Source: a beta proteobacterium MWH-UniP1
Lineage (GTDB): Bacteria > Pseudomonadota > Gammaproteobacteria > Burkholderiales > Burkholderiaceae_A
Direction of reading: 5' to 3'
NCBI GenBank assembly: GCA_036362785.1
Contig: CP143625.1
Coordinates: 745,401 to 809,400 of the forward strand
Length of the DNA: 64,000 nucleotides
Shown here: positions 18,951 to 27,028 of the stretch, in pieces
Numbering within the stretch: the first letter of the stretch is position 1
How the letters are laid out: every line of letters begins with the position of its first letter
The notes under the pieces: generated by a model
Told to the model about the DNA's origin: nothing
Database searches by the model: none
Seen by the model: only the letters and a program-made list of their open reading frames with translations
Translations under genes and position numbers: made by a program

Positions 18951-19607
18951 ATGAAACGCCTCGTGATTCTGATTTCCGGACGTGGGTCCAACCTTGGGGC
19001 GATTCTCTCGGCCTGGCGCGCTGGCGGCTGGCCGATCGAGATCGCGGCAGTGATTTCCAATCGCCCTGATGCCGAGGGCCTGAAGCTTGCTGTGGCCCAC
19101 AACATTACAACCCGTGTGGTGGATCACCAGGCGTTTGGCTCTCGCGAATCGTTTGATCAGGCGCTGGCCGCTGAGATCCAGGGGTTTCAGCCAGATCTTG
19201 TGGTTCTGGCGGGCTTTATGCGCATCTTGTCCCGGGAGTTCTGCGAGTCCTTTGCGGGCCGGCTCTTAAACATTCACCCATCACTGCTACCCGCCTTTCG
19301 GGGCATGCGGACCCACGAGCAGGCCTTGGCGGCTGGGGTGAAAGTGCATGGCTGCACGGTCCATGCGGTGACGCCCGATTTAGATCATGGGCCGATTCTG
19401 GCGCAGGCAGTCGTGCCGGTATTGGCCGGTGATGGCGCCAATACCCTCGCCACTCGCGTCTTAGAGATGGAACACATTCTGTATCCGATGGCGATTGCGG
19501 CCGTCTTATCGGGCCGTTGCCAGCTGCGGGCAAATCAATGGACAGACCTTGGCCGTGGAAATTTTTCTCATGAGTTTGCCCCATGTATCGTCCACCCAAG
19601 TCTGTAA
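18951..19607 (+). CDS. purN: Phosphoribosylglycinamide formyltransferase
   Basis: PurN transfers the formyl group from 10-formyltetrahydrofolate to GAR in purine synthesis. The 218-residue product has the opening VILISGRGSNLGAIL and the catalytic trio Asn107, His109 (LLNIHPSLLPAF) and Asp145 (VTPDLDHGPIL), matching Asn106, His108 and Asp144 of E. coli. The formyl-folate loop reads FRGMRTHEQAL. The last 30 residues or so overlap the start of the next gene. It is divergent from ribF and probably forms an operon with the RNA methyltransferase downstream. Confidence 0.96.
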   Translation: MKRLVILISGRGSNLGAILSAWRAGGWPIEIAAVISNRPDAEGLKLAVAHNITTRVVDHQAFGSRESFDQALAAEIQGFQPDLVVLAGFMRILSREFCESFAGRLLNIHPSLLPAFRGMRTHEQALAAGVKVHGCTVHAVTPDLDHGPILAQAVVPVLAGDGANTLATRVLEMEHILYPMAIAAVLSGRCQLRANQWTDLGRGNFSHEFAPCIVHPSL

Positions 19608-20935
19608 AACGCGGCCCTATTCGGCCCTCGGCCGGTAAGCCCGCCGCCAATCAGCCCACTCGATTTGCCCAGCTGGAGCAGCTTGTCGCCGCTGTCTTGC
19701 AGCTTGATGCGCCCGCTGATCTGGTGATGTCGCGGTTTTTTAAAGAGCATCCAAAGCTTGGCTCGCGTGATAGGAATTTTTTTGCGGAATCGGCCTGGGC
19801 CGTGCTGCGCAATCGGTCCTGGTACAACCATCTGGCAAGCTCCGGCTCGGGTAGCCTGAATCGGCGCTACACGCTGCTGGCGGTTCTGGATCAGTTTGGC
19901 CTGCAGGCCTTAGAGCGTGAGCTCAATGAGCAAGAGCGCCAATGGCTGGACCATGTGGCCTTGGTGCGCTCTGCACAGATTGACCCAGTTGTAAAAGAGA
20001 GCATCCCGGATTGGCTCTTTCAGGAATGGGTGGACCAGATTGGGCAGGCCGAGGCGCTGGAATGTGCCAGGGCGATGAATCAGCCCGCACCCTTAGATCT
20101 GCGGGTCAATACCTTGTTGGCCAAGCCGGATGACGTCATCACCGATCTGAAAACACTGGGCATTGAAGGCGAGCCCATTGCCCTGATTCCAGAGGCGATT
20201 CGTCTTCAAGGCAAACCCTCTTTGCAGCGCGGTCAGGCGTTTCAAAAGGGGTGGATCGAGGTGCAGGACCTGGGCAGCCAGCTTTTGGCCAAACTTGTCG
20301 CCCCCAAAAGAGGGCAGTTCATTGTGGATTTCTGCGCCGGAGCGGGGGGTAAAACCCTGGCCATTGGTGCGGCTATGAAAAATACCGGCCGTCTTTATGC
20401 GCTGGATGTTTCGGCAACACGTCTTGCCCGGTTTAAACCGCGCCTGGTGCGAAGCGGTTTGTCGAACGTCTGGCCGTCGGCCATCAGCGGCCCCACCGAT
20501 GATCGCGTGAAGCGCTTATTCGGCAAGGCCGATGCGGTCTTGGTGGATGCACCTTGCAGCGGTCTGGGCACGCTTCGGCGAAACCCCGATCTCAAATGGC
20601 GAATGTCTGCCCAGCGGGTCCATGGGTTGCTGGAGCAGCAGGCAGAAATACTCGCTGCCGCCGCCAAGCTGGTCAAACCCGAGGGCAGGCTCGTCTATGC
20701 CACCTGCAGTCCAATTGCCCGAGAAAACCAAGGGATTGTGGATGCCTTTTTAGCGGAACATCCCGAGTTTCGGCGAGTCTCATGTCAGGAAGTCTTCGCA
20801 GCCCAGCGGGTTGAACTGCCAGGCGACTGGCGGGTTTTTACTGGTCTTGGCGACTTAATGCTTTGGCCCCACCGAACCGGAACCGATGGCTTTTATGCCG
20901 CCTGTCTTGTCCGGGACATGACCGGAAAGGGCTAG
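19583..20935 (+). CDS. RsmB/NOP2/Sun family RNA (cytosine-5) methyltransferase
   Basis: A SAM-dependent RNA m5C methyltransferase of 450 residues. The SAM site is VDFCAGAGGKTLAIGA (about 247-262). Motif IV is VDAPCSGLGTLRRNPDLKW with the resolving cysteine, and motif VI is VYATCSPIARENQ with the catalytic cysteine. The N-terminal ~150 residues are helical (KLGSRDRNFFAES) and not an obvious NusB domain, so this may be a paralogue rather than classical RsmB, which methylates C967 of 16S rRNA. The start ATG overlaps purN by 25 bases. The basic N-terminus (YRPPKSVKRGP) would suit RNA binding. The precise target nucleotide is not deducible. Confidence 0.9.
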   Translation: MYRPPKSVKRGPIRPSAGKPAANQPTRFAQLEQLVAAVLQLDAPADLVMSRFFKEHPKLGSRDRNFFAESAWAVLRNRSWYNHLASSGSGSLNRRYTLLAVLDQFGLQALERELNEQERQWLDHVALVRSAQIDPVVKESIPDWLFQEWVDQIGQAEALECARAMNQPAPLDLRVNTLLAKPDDVITDLKTLGIEGEPIALIPEAIRLQGKPSLQRGQAFQKGWIEVQDLGSQLLAKLVAPKRGQFIVDFCAGAGGKTLAIGAAMKNTGRLYALDVSATRLARFKPRLVRSGLSNVWPSAISGPTDDRVKRLFGKADAVLVDAPCSGLGTLRRNPDLKWRMSAQRVHGLLEQQAEILAAAAKLVKPEGRLVYATCSPIARENQGIVDAFLAEHPEFRRVSCQEVFAAQRVELPGDWRVFTGLGDLMLWPHRTGTDGFYAACLVRDMTGKG

Positions 20936-20982
20936 CCCTGGCCCCCTTCGGGTGGGATAATCACCGGGTTTACCTTAATTAG

Positions 20983-22122
20983 ATGCCCGAGAAACGGGCT
21001 AGGGAGTTGAATTTGGAAATTCTGTCGTCATTGTCCGCATCAGTTTGGGATTTTGTTCGTTATGGACTGACAGGCTGGGGCTGGCTAGGCATCCTTGCTT
21101 TTACCCTGGTGACTACCCACCTCACCATCATTGGGGTGACCTTGTATCTGCACCGCTGCCAGGCCCACCGGGCCCTGGAGCTTCACCCACTCGTGTCCCA
21201 CCCCCTGCGGTTTTGGCTCTGGCTGGCCACCGGCATGGTGACCAAGCAGTGGGCGGCGATCCACCGCAAGCACCACGCCAAGTGCGAAACCGAAGAAGAC
21301 CCCCACAGCCCGCAGACCCGTGGCATTGATAAGGTCTTGTGGCAGGGTGCTGAGCTCTATCGCGAAGCCGCCAAGGACAAAGAACTGGTGGAGCGCTACG
21401 GCCACGGCACACCAGATGACTGGATTGAGCGCAATGTCTACGCCAAGCACAGTGTCTTGGGCGTATCGATTTTATTGATCGTAGATGTATTGCTTTTTGG
21501 CGTGGTGGGCGCTGCGGTCTGGGCCGTGCAGATGGCATGGATCCCATTTCTTGCCGCTGGCGTGATCAACGGCATTGGCCACTTCTGGGGCTATCGCAAC
21601 TTTAAAAGCCCGGACACCAGCACCAATGTCTCACCGATCGGCATTTTGATTGGTGGTGAGGAGCTGCATAACAACCACCATACCTTTGCCACATCCGCCA
21701 AGTTCTCGGTCAAGTGGTACGAGTTCGACATTGGCTGGTTGTATATCCGCATCTTGTCGCTGTTTGGTCTGGCCAAACCACGGGTGCCGGCTGCACTCAC
21801 CGAGATGGTGATTGATCCATCGCGCAACCAGATCGACGCCGACACGATCGAGGCCGTGCTCAATCACAAATATCAGTTGATGGCGTCGTTGACCCAGGCC
21901 TTCAAAAAAGATGTTCGCCAATCTAAGGTCCAGCCGGCTTACGCGGAAAAGTGGAACGAACTATGCAAAGAGTTTGACGCCATGTGGAGTCGTCGTCACA
22001 CATCGGTGGAGCATGCCGTGCACGGGCTGCAGTCTTGGTGTGCCAAGGCCGAAGCATCAGGCATTGCGGCAGCAGCGGAATTCTCGCGTCGTCTTCGTAT
22101 GGTGAGCCCCCGCCGCGCCTAA
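20983..22122 (+). CDS. Membrane fatty-acid desaturase, delta-9 acyl type
   Basis: A 379-residue di-iron membrane desaturase of the stearoyl-CoA desaturase-like group. The three histidine boxes are visible: HRCQAH, HRKHH and HNNHH, separated by two hydrophobic hairpins. It would introduce a cis double bond into acyl chains and tune membrane fluidity. The C-terminal ~90 residues are soluble and alpha-helical. Start is uncertain: ATG 20983 lacks a ribosome binding site, whereas TTG 21013 has AGGGAG six bases upstream and would lose only ten residues. A GATAAT box around 20956 fits either. A bidirectional terminator follows. Confidence 0.9.
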   Translation: MPEKRARELNLEILSSLSASVWDFVRYGLTGWGWLGILAFTLVTTHLTIIGVTLYLHRCQAHRALELHPLVSHPLRFWLWLATGMVTKQWAAIHRKHHAKCETEEDPHSPQTRGIDKVLWQGAELYREAAKDKELVERYGHGTPDDWIERNVYAKHSVLGVSILLIVDVLLFGVVGAAVWAVQMAWIPFLAAGVINGIGHFWGYRNFKSPDTSTNVSPIGILIGGEELHNNHHTFATSAKFSVKWYEFDIGWLYIRILSLFGLAKPRVPAALTEMVIDPSRNQIDADTIEAVLNHKYQLMASLTQAFKKDVRQSKVQPAYAEKWNELCKEFDAMWSRRHTSVEHAVHGLQSWCAKAEASGIAAAAEFSRRLRMVSPRRA

Positions 22123-22163
22123 ATTAGACCGGTGGATGATGGGGTGCTTGTCAGCCCACAAAG

Positions 22164-22196
22164 AAAAACGCCCTGAAGTTCTCAGGGCGTTTTTTT
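22164..22196. terminator. Bidirectional terminator between the desaturase and mltD
   Basis: An ACGCCCTGA/TCAGGGCGT stem is flanked by A and T runs on both sides. The mltD stop codon (complement of 22182-22184) lies inside one arm, so the last codons of mltD are part of the terminator. Confidence 0.88.
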
Positions 22197-23780
22197 CGTC
22201 GATTGTTTTCGCGGGGGGCGGGCCGGCTCGTCGGGCTCGCGGGAGGCCACCACCGTTTTCTTTCCCATATGATCGACCATCACGGTCTGAGTACGGGGGG
22301 CCCGAATTAACAGGCGTTGCCCAGCTTTGACTTCGCCTTCAAACTGCCCATTTAACTTACGGATGTTCGACGTGGTAACGCCGTAGCGTTTGGCGATTCG
22401 GGCAAGCGTGTCTTTCGATGTGACCTTGTGATACACCGCACTGATGTGCTCTTTTTCAATCACTTTCGAGCCGGTAAAGCTGGCCAGTGTGGTTTCGATG
22501 TGGGGCTCATCAATCGTGGTGTTAACTGGCGCAAGAATGGTGGTGCCGGGCAATGGCTGCGCGTTGCGTTTTAAGCTATTGGCGCGGATTAACTCTTGTG
22601 GGGTCGTGCCGCTGCGCTTGGCCACCGTGGCCAGTGTTTCTTTCGCTTTCAGCGTGTAGGGCTTCCATGTGACCAGGGGCAGGCCAGCGGCCTGGTGGGC
22701 CTGCAGGCGCTTTTGAAAACGCTCGGCACGGTCCACCGGCAAAATGATGCGATCGGTATGGCTAACGCTAATCACCGGCCGGTGGTGGGCTGGGTTTAAC
22801 TCAATAAACTCTTCCACCGTCATGTCCGAAAACTTGGCGGCGAGCGCCAAATCAATCGACTCCTCTTTCTCAATCACGGCAAAAAATGGCTTGTTCGGGA
22901 TGGCAGGAAGCGTCACACCATATTGACTCGGATTGGCCAGAATGTTGCGCAAGGCAATCAGCTTGGGCACATAGTTCGCCGTTTCCTTGGGCATCTTCAG
23001 GCTTTGGTAGTCAGTGGGCTTGTTGCGTTTTTTATTGGCCTTTCTGGCCCGCATGACCGCACCTTCACCCCAGTTGTAACTGGCGAGCGCTAAAAACCAG
23101 TCGTTGCCTTGAAGTTCATAGAGTTTTTGCAGATAGTCCAGCGCTGCGCGGGTGGACTCGATCACATCTCGACGTTGATCCGTCCACCAATTCTGGTTTA
23201 AGTCGTAGATGCGGCCGGTTGACGGAATGAATTGCCACAGGCCTGCTGCCTTTGCAGTGGATAAGGCCTGCGGATTAAAGGCGCTTTCCACGATGGGCAG
23301 AAGCGCCAATTCCATGGGCATTTTCCGCGATTCCAGCTCTTCAACAATGTGAAACAGATACTTGCCACCGCGATCGAGCACGCGATTGAGATATTCCGGG
23401 TTACTGACAATCCAGCGCTCGTGCTGCGTGACAAGCTTGGAATCTAATTCGGGCATGGCAAAGCCGGCCTGAATGCGTTCGACCAGGTTGGTAAACCGTG
23501 GGGTTTGCAAAATGGGTGCAGTGTTTGCACTTGGTTTTGGCGTGGTGCTGGGCAGGGAAGCTGCTGCACGTGGCGAGCCACTTGGCTTGATGGTGTCGGC
23601 CCGCGGTGCCGCTGGCGTTAGCGCTGGTGCTGGTGCAGCCTTGGGGCTGCTGCTCGCTACAGCATCTGCATTTGGAGCGATCGGGGTGCTCGGTAGATCT
23701 GGTCGCGCACTGCGATCGGGTGGGGCGACCACACAGCCGGTCAGTGCCAGTGTGGCCAAGAGAATTAGAAAATTTCGCAT
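22182..23780 (-). CDS. mltD: Membrane-bound lytic murein transglycosylase D
   Basis: A 532-residue lipoprotein transglycosylase that cleaves peptidoglycan glycan strands. The lipobox is LALTGC with Cys16 as the lipidated residue. A Pro/Ala/Ser-rich linker of about 75 residues follows, then the SLT domain with catalytic Glu165 in LPIVESAFNP, and then AAGLWQFIPSTGRIY. Two LysM peptidoglycan-binding domains follow, near 373-401 and 453-496, and then a basic Arg/Lys tail. It lies nine bases after gloB on the same strand, the same pairing as in E. coli. The stop lies within the terminator hairpin. Confidence 0.94.
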   Translation of the reverse strand: MRNFLILLATLALTGCVVAPPDRSARPDLPSTPIAPNADAVASSSPKAAPAPALTPAAPRADTIKPSGSPRAAASLPSTTPKPSANTAPILQTPRFTNLVERIQAGFAMPELDSKLVTQHERWIVSNPEYLNRVLDRGGKYLFHIVEELESRKMPMELALLPIVESAFNPQALSTAKAAGLWQFIPSTGRIYDLNQNWWTDQRRDVIESTRAALDYLQKLYELQGNDWFLALASYNWGEGAVMRARKANKKRNKPTDYQSLKMPKETANYVPKLIALRNILANPSQYGVTLPAIPNKPFFAVIEKEESIDLALAAKFSDMTVEEFIELNPAHHRPVISVSHTDRIILPVDRAERFQKRLQAHQAAGLPLVTWKPYTLKAKETLATVAKRSGTTPQELIRANSLKRNAQPLPGTTILAPVNTTIDEPHIETTLASFTGSKVIEKEHISAVYHKVTSKDTLARIAKRYGVTTSNIRKLNGQFEGEVKAGQRLLIRAPRTQTVMVDHMGKKTVVASREPDEPARPPRKQSTKKTP

Positions 23781-23789
23781 TGCCCCGAA

Positions 23790-24542
23790 TTATCCGCGAA
23801 AGCTGTCTTTTTGTTTTCGCATTGTGGCAAAGGCGTCTGCATCTTTGCATCGCAAAAACGGATTGGTCTGTAGCTCCAATCCAATCGTTGACGGTACGGT
23901 GGGCTCTTGCCGCTGACGTTGAAGCTGCACGCGCTGTAATCGTTGCTGAATGGGGCTGTCGCTCGGAAAAAAATGTGCTGCGAATTTCAGATTGCCCAGC
24001 GTGTATTCATGGGCACAAAACACCAGCGTTTCTTCGGGCAGTGCAGCAAGTTTTTGCAAGGACGACCACATCTGTAACGCAGTGCCCTCAAAGAGCCGGC
24101 CACAACCGGCGGCAAACAAGGTGTCGCCACTAAAGAGTATTGGGCCGGACGGGCTTATTTCGTTGAAGTAAGCCACGTGGCCTGCGGTGTGCCCGGGGAC
24201 ATCCATCACCCGAAAGCTGATCCCTGTTTGGGGGAGATGGACCTGATCATTTTCTTTGACGCGATGGGTGATGCTGGGGATGGGCTCATCGCTTGGCCCA
24301 ATCACTTGCACAGGCGCACTTGGGTCCGTGGCAAAGGCGTACTCGGACAGGCCCTCAACGCCGCCACAGTGATCGGCATGGTGGTGGGTGATCAAAATCG
24401 CCTCAAGCTGCAGGCCATTGGCCTGAAGGTGGGCAATCACCGGGCCCGCATCGCCTGGGTCGACCACGGTAGCGCTGGCCGTAGTCGGATTTTGGATGAT
24501 CCAGATATAGTTATCCTGAAATGCCGGAACCGCAGAAATCAC
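23790..24542 (-). CDS. gloB: Hydroxyacylglutathione hydrolase (glyoxalase II)
   Basis: GloB hydrolyses S-D-lactoylglutathione to D-lactate and glutathione, the second step of methylglyoxal detoxification. The 250-residue metallo-beta-lactamase fold has ITHHHADH with His53, His55, Asp57 and His58 as metal ligands, and later GHTAGHVAYF and FCAHEYTLGNLKFA, the glutathione-binding region typical of glyoxalase II. The start is GTG at 24542, the only choice that keeps the conserved [12 protein letters not shown] opening. Its 5' end overlaps the 5' end of the divergent yafS-like gene by 22 bases. Same gene order as E. coli. Confidence 0.95.
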   Translation of the reverse strand: MISAVPAFQDNYIWIIQNPTTASATVVDPGDAGPVIAHLQANGLQLEAILITHHHADHCGGVEGLSEYAFATDPSAPVQVIGPSDEPIPSITHRVKENDQVHLPQTGISFRVMDVPGHTAGHVAYFNEISPSGPILFSGDTLFAAGCGRLFEGTALQMWSSLQKLAALPEETLVFCAHEYTLGNLKFAAHFFPSDSPIQQRLQRVQLQRQRQEPTVPSTIGLELQTNPFLRCKDADAFATMRKQKDSFRG

Positions 24543-25351
24543 TCGCCAATCCTTTCCTTCACTGGGATGCCTGGAGTCAGACTCCGCTGGGCAAAAAATT
24601 GCTTGCCGAAGAGCAAGCCTGGTTAGATGCGACCCTGCAAGATGTGTTTGGCTATCACGCCGCCCAGATTAGCCCTGAGCCACTTGATGCGCTCAGAACG
24701 AATCGTATGTCATGCCGGGCAAAAATGGTCTGGCCCAAGGCTGGCGCAGCGCACCAAGTCGAATCACCAGTGCCGTGTGAACCAGAGCTTAGTCAGCAGT
24801 GCTGCTTTGTTGGTTCCACCCATGATCTTCCGTTTGCCACCGAGAGCCTGGATCTTTTGGTGCTGGCCCATACGCTCGAGGTTACCCAAGACCCGCATCA
24901 TCTGCTGCGAGAAGCCCATCGGGTGCTGATTCCCGAGGGCAAGCTGGTCATCACGGGGTTTAATCCCTGGAGTCTCTGGCGGCTTCGAAAATCATGCCGA
25001 TCCGTGAACCTGTTTCCGCCAGCGGGCCATCAATGGTTTTCGTTGCCGCGATTAAAAGATTGGCTCAGCCTTCTTAACTTTGATTTGGGTGCGGGTGGCG
25101 CGAGTGCTTATGGGGCCTATGTTCCGCCGCTCGATTCTGACAAGTGGCTTGATCGGATGCGTTGGATGGACCCAGCGGGCCGGCGATGGTGGCCAATGGC
25201 AGGTGGCACCTACTTTCTGATGTCGGTCAAACGCGTCCATCACATTCGTCTCATTGGGCCGAACTGGCGAGACCGAAAGGCACTTGCGGGAAGACGGGCA
25301 GCTGCTGCACCGTCGGTCCGAATTTCTCAGCAAAGGGGGGCTGATGTCTAA
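24521..25351 (+). CDS. YafS-like SAM-dependent methyltransferase domain protein
   Basis: A 276-residue class I methyltransferase-like protein, with [42 protein letters not shown] and a C-terminal [15 protein letters not shown] strand. I see no clear glycine-rich SAM motif I; the equivalent region is shortened, as in E. coli YafS, which occupies the same position between gloB and rnhA. Substrate unknown. Its start codon lies within gloB's 5' end on the other strand, so the two genes share 22 bases and any promoter of one lies in the other's coding region. It overlaps rnhA by eight bases. The YafS link rests on synteny plus general resemblance. Confidence 0.82.
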   Translation: MPEPQKSLANPFLHWDAWSQTPLGKKLLAEEQAWLDATLQDVFGYHAAQISPEPLDALRTNRMSCRAKMVWPKAGAAHQVESPVPCEPELSQQCCFVGSTHDLPFATESLDLLVLAHTLEVTQDPHHLLREAHRVLIPEGKLVITGFNPWSLWRLRKSCRSVNLFPPAGHQWFSLPRLKDWLSLLNFDLGAGGASAYGAYVPPLDSDKWLDRMRWMDPAGRRWWPMAGGTYFLMSVKRVHHIRLIGPNWRDRKALAGRRAAAAPSVRISQQRGADV

Positions 25352-25826
25352 GCCAGCGCAAATCAACGACAAGACCGTGGTGATTCACACCGATGGCGCA
25401 TGTAAGGGTAATCCCGGCCCTGGTGGCTGGGGGGCCTTGCTCGAATACGGTGGCGTTGTGAAAGAGCTGTTCGGCGGTGAGTCGGACACCACCAATAATC
25501 GGATGGAGTTGACTGCCGTGATTGAGGCCCTGCGGGCCCTAAAGCGCGACTGTGATGTGCGCGTGGTGACCGACTCCCAATATGTCCAAAAGGGCGTGGA
25601 GTCCTGGATGGACAATTGGAAGCGAAAGAATTGGAAAACCTCAGCGGGCAAGCCCGTGGCCAACCGAGATCTCTGGGAAGCCTTGGACCGGGAACTCCAG
25701 AGCCACCGGGTGGCCTGGGAGTGGGTCAAGGGCCACGACGGCCATTCGGGCAATGAGCGGGCCGACGAGCTGGCCAATCGGGGCGTTGAATCGATTACGC
25801 TATCGACCTCTCACCTGCAAAAATAA
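25344..25826 (+). CDS. rnhA: Ribonuclease HI
   Basis: RNase HI cleaves the RNA strand of RNA-DNA hybrids, removing R-loops and primer remnants. The product from ATG 25344 is 160 residues. The catalytic carboxylates Asp17 ([16 protein letters not shown]), Glu55 (NNRMELTAV), Asp77 (VTDSQYV) and Asp141 (NERADELA) all match E. coli at a constant +7 offset. The basic protrusion WKRKNWKTS is present. The start overlaps the yafS-like stop (ATGTCTAA), with a G-rich site upstream. The efflux gene starts two bases after its stop, so the gene is embedded in a longer transcript. Confidence 0.97.
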   Translation: MSKPAQINDKTVVIHTDGACKGNPGPGGWGALLEYGGVVKELFGGESDTTNNRMELTAVIEALRALKRDCDVRVVTDSQYVQKGVESWMDNWKRKNWKTSAGKPVANRDLWEALDRELQSHRVAWEWVKGHDGHSGNERADELANRGVESITLSTSHLQK

Positions 25827-25828
25827 CA

Positions 25829-27019
25829 ATGAATCTCTCTTCTTTCTCAACACCCCGAGTCCTTCTGTTTGTGGTGGTCGCAGGGGGGCTGGTTGCAGCG
25901 AGTTATTTTGGCCTTCAGCTTAATTCAAAGAACCCAGCGCCCAAGGCCGCATCTGGCCCGGTCGTGGTCGAGACAGCCCAGGCCAAAGCCATTGATTTGC
26001 AAGATGCAATTACGGCAATCGGCACGCTACGTGCAGCCGAGTCGGTCGTGATCAAATCCGAGGTGTCGGGCCGAATCGAAAAGATTTCATTTGTCGATGG
26101 CTCCCGTGTGAAAAAAGGCGATCTCCTGATTGCATTCGACGCAGCGGTGCAGCGGGCCCAGGTGGATCAGGCCCGGGCCGAGCGCGATCTGGCCATTGCC
26201 AAGCTCAAGCGTACCCAGGAGCTCTTTGATAAGAAGTTTTTGTCTGCCGCTGCCTTGGATGATGCCAAGGCCACTGAGCAAATCGTGCAGGCTCGCCTGG
26301 CCCTGGCCCAGGCCAATTTTGAAAAGATGTCTCTGCGTGCCCCCTTCGATGGCGTGATCGGTATTCGTCAGGTCAGCGTGGGCGATTACATCAAAGAGGG
26401 TGTCGATCTCGTCAATGTGGAAGATGTCAGCTCGATGAAGGCTGATTTTCGGGTGCCAGAGCAGGTCTCGGGCCGGCTGCGTGTTGGCCAGTCTGTGAAT
26501 CTCGAATCCGATGCGTATCCCGGCCAGCGTTTTCCCGCCAAAGTCACCGCCATTGATCCATCGGTCGATGCGGCCGGCCGTTCTGTGCTGATGCGGGCCG
26601 TGTTGAAAGATGCATCTCAGCGGCTCAAACCTGGCATGTTTGTTCGTGTGCGTTTGGTGCTAGAGACCCGACCGAATGCAATCGTGATTCCAGAAGAGTC
26701 GATCGTTACCCTGCAGGGCCGACTGATGATCTTCAAAGTAATTGATGGCATGGCGGTGTCGTCGTCAGTCAAGACAGGCCTGCGGACTGCTGTCGATGGC
26801 AAGGCTGTGGTGGAAGTGCTGGAGGGTCTGAGCGCGGGTGAGACCGTGGTGACCGCAGGCCAAATCAAAATTCGGGGCAACAACGTGCCGGTCAAGCAGG
26901 CCGAGGTGATCGGCAACGATGCCGCTATGAAGGGGCCCAACGCGACCAAAGATACCCCGACACCCGCGAAGACGGGCGAGGCTGCCAAGTCGGCTGAGCC
27001 TGCCAAGTCCTCGAAGTAA
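25829..27019 (+). CDS. RND efflux periplasmic adaptor (membrane fusion) subunit
   Basis: A 396-residue adaptor of the HlyD/AcrA type, linking an RND pump to an outer-membrane channel. An N-terminal anchor (LLFVVVAGGLVAASYFG) is followed by the lipoyl half-motif, a coiled-coil hairpin (about 100-155, heavy in Gln, Ala and Arg), the second lipoyl half (LRAPFDGVIGIRQVSVGDY) and the beta-barrel domain. The C-terminal tail of about 40 residues is Lys/Ala/Pro-rich and probably disordered. There is no lipobox. It starts two bases after rnhA and ends nine bases before the pump. No outer-membrane factor gene is nearby, so a shared TolC-like channel is likely. Confidence 0.93.
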   Translation: MNLSSFSTPRVLLFVVVAGGLVAASYFGLQLNSKNPAPKAASGPVVVETAQAKAIDLQDAITAIGTLRAAESVVIKSEVSGRIEKISFVDGSRVKKGDLLIAFDAAVQRAQVDQARAERDLAIAKLKRTQELFDKKFLSAAALDDAKATEQIVQARLALAQANFEKMSLRAPFDGVIGIRQVSVGDYIKEGVDLVNVEDVSSMKADFRVPEQVSGRLRVGQSVNLESDAYPGQRFPAKVTAIDPSVDAAGRSVLMRAVLKDASQRLKPGMFVRVRLVLETRPNAIVIPEESIVTLQGRLMIFKVIDGMAVSSSVKTGLRTAVDGKAVVEVLEGLSAGETVVTAGQIKIRGNNVPVKQAEVIGNDAAMKGPNATKDTPTPAKTGEAAKSAEPAKSSK

Positions 27020-27028
27020 GTTAGGCCG

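Noticed and set aside
20395..20814. Several short ORFs inside the RNA methyltransferase gene on both strands
   Set aside because: All are shadows of conserved motifs IV to VI of the methyltransferase.
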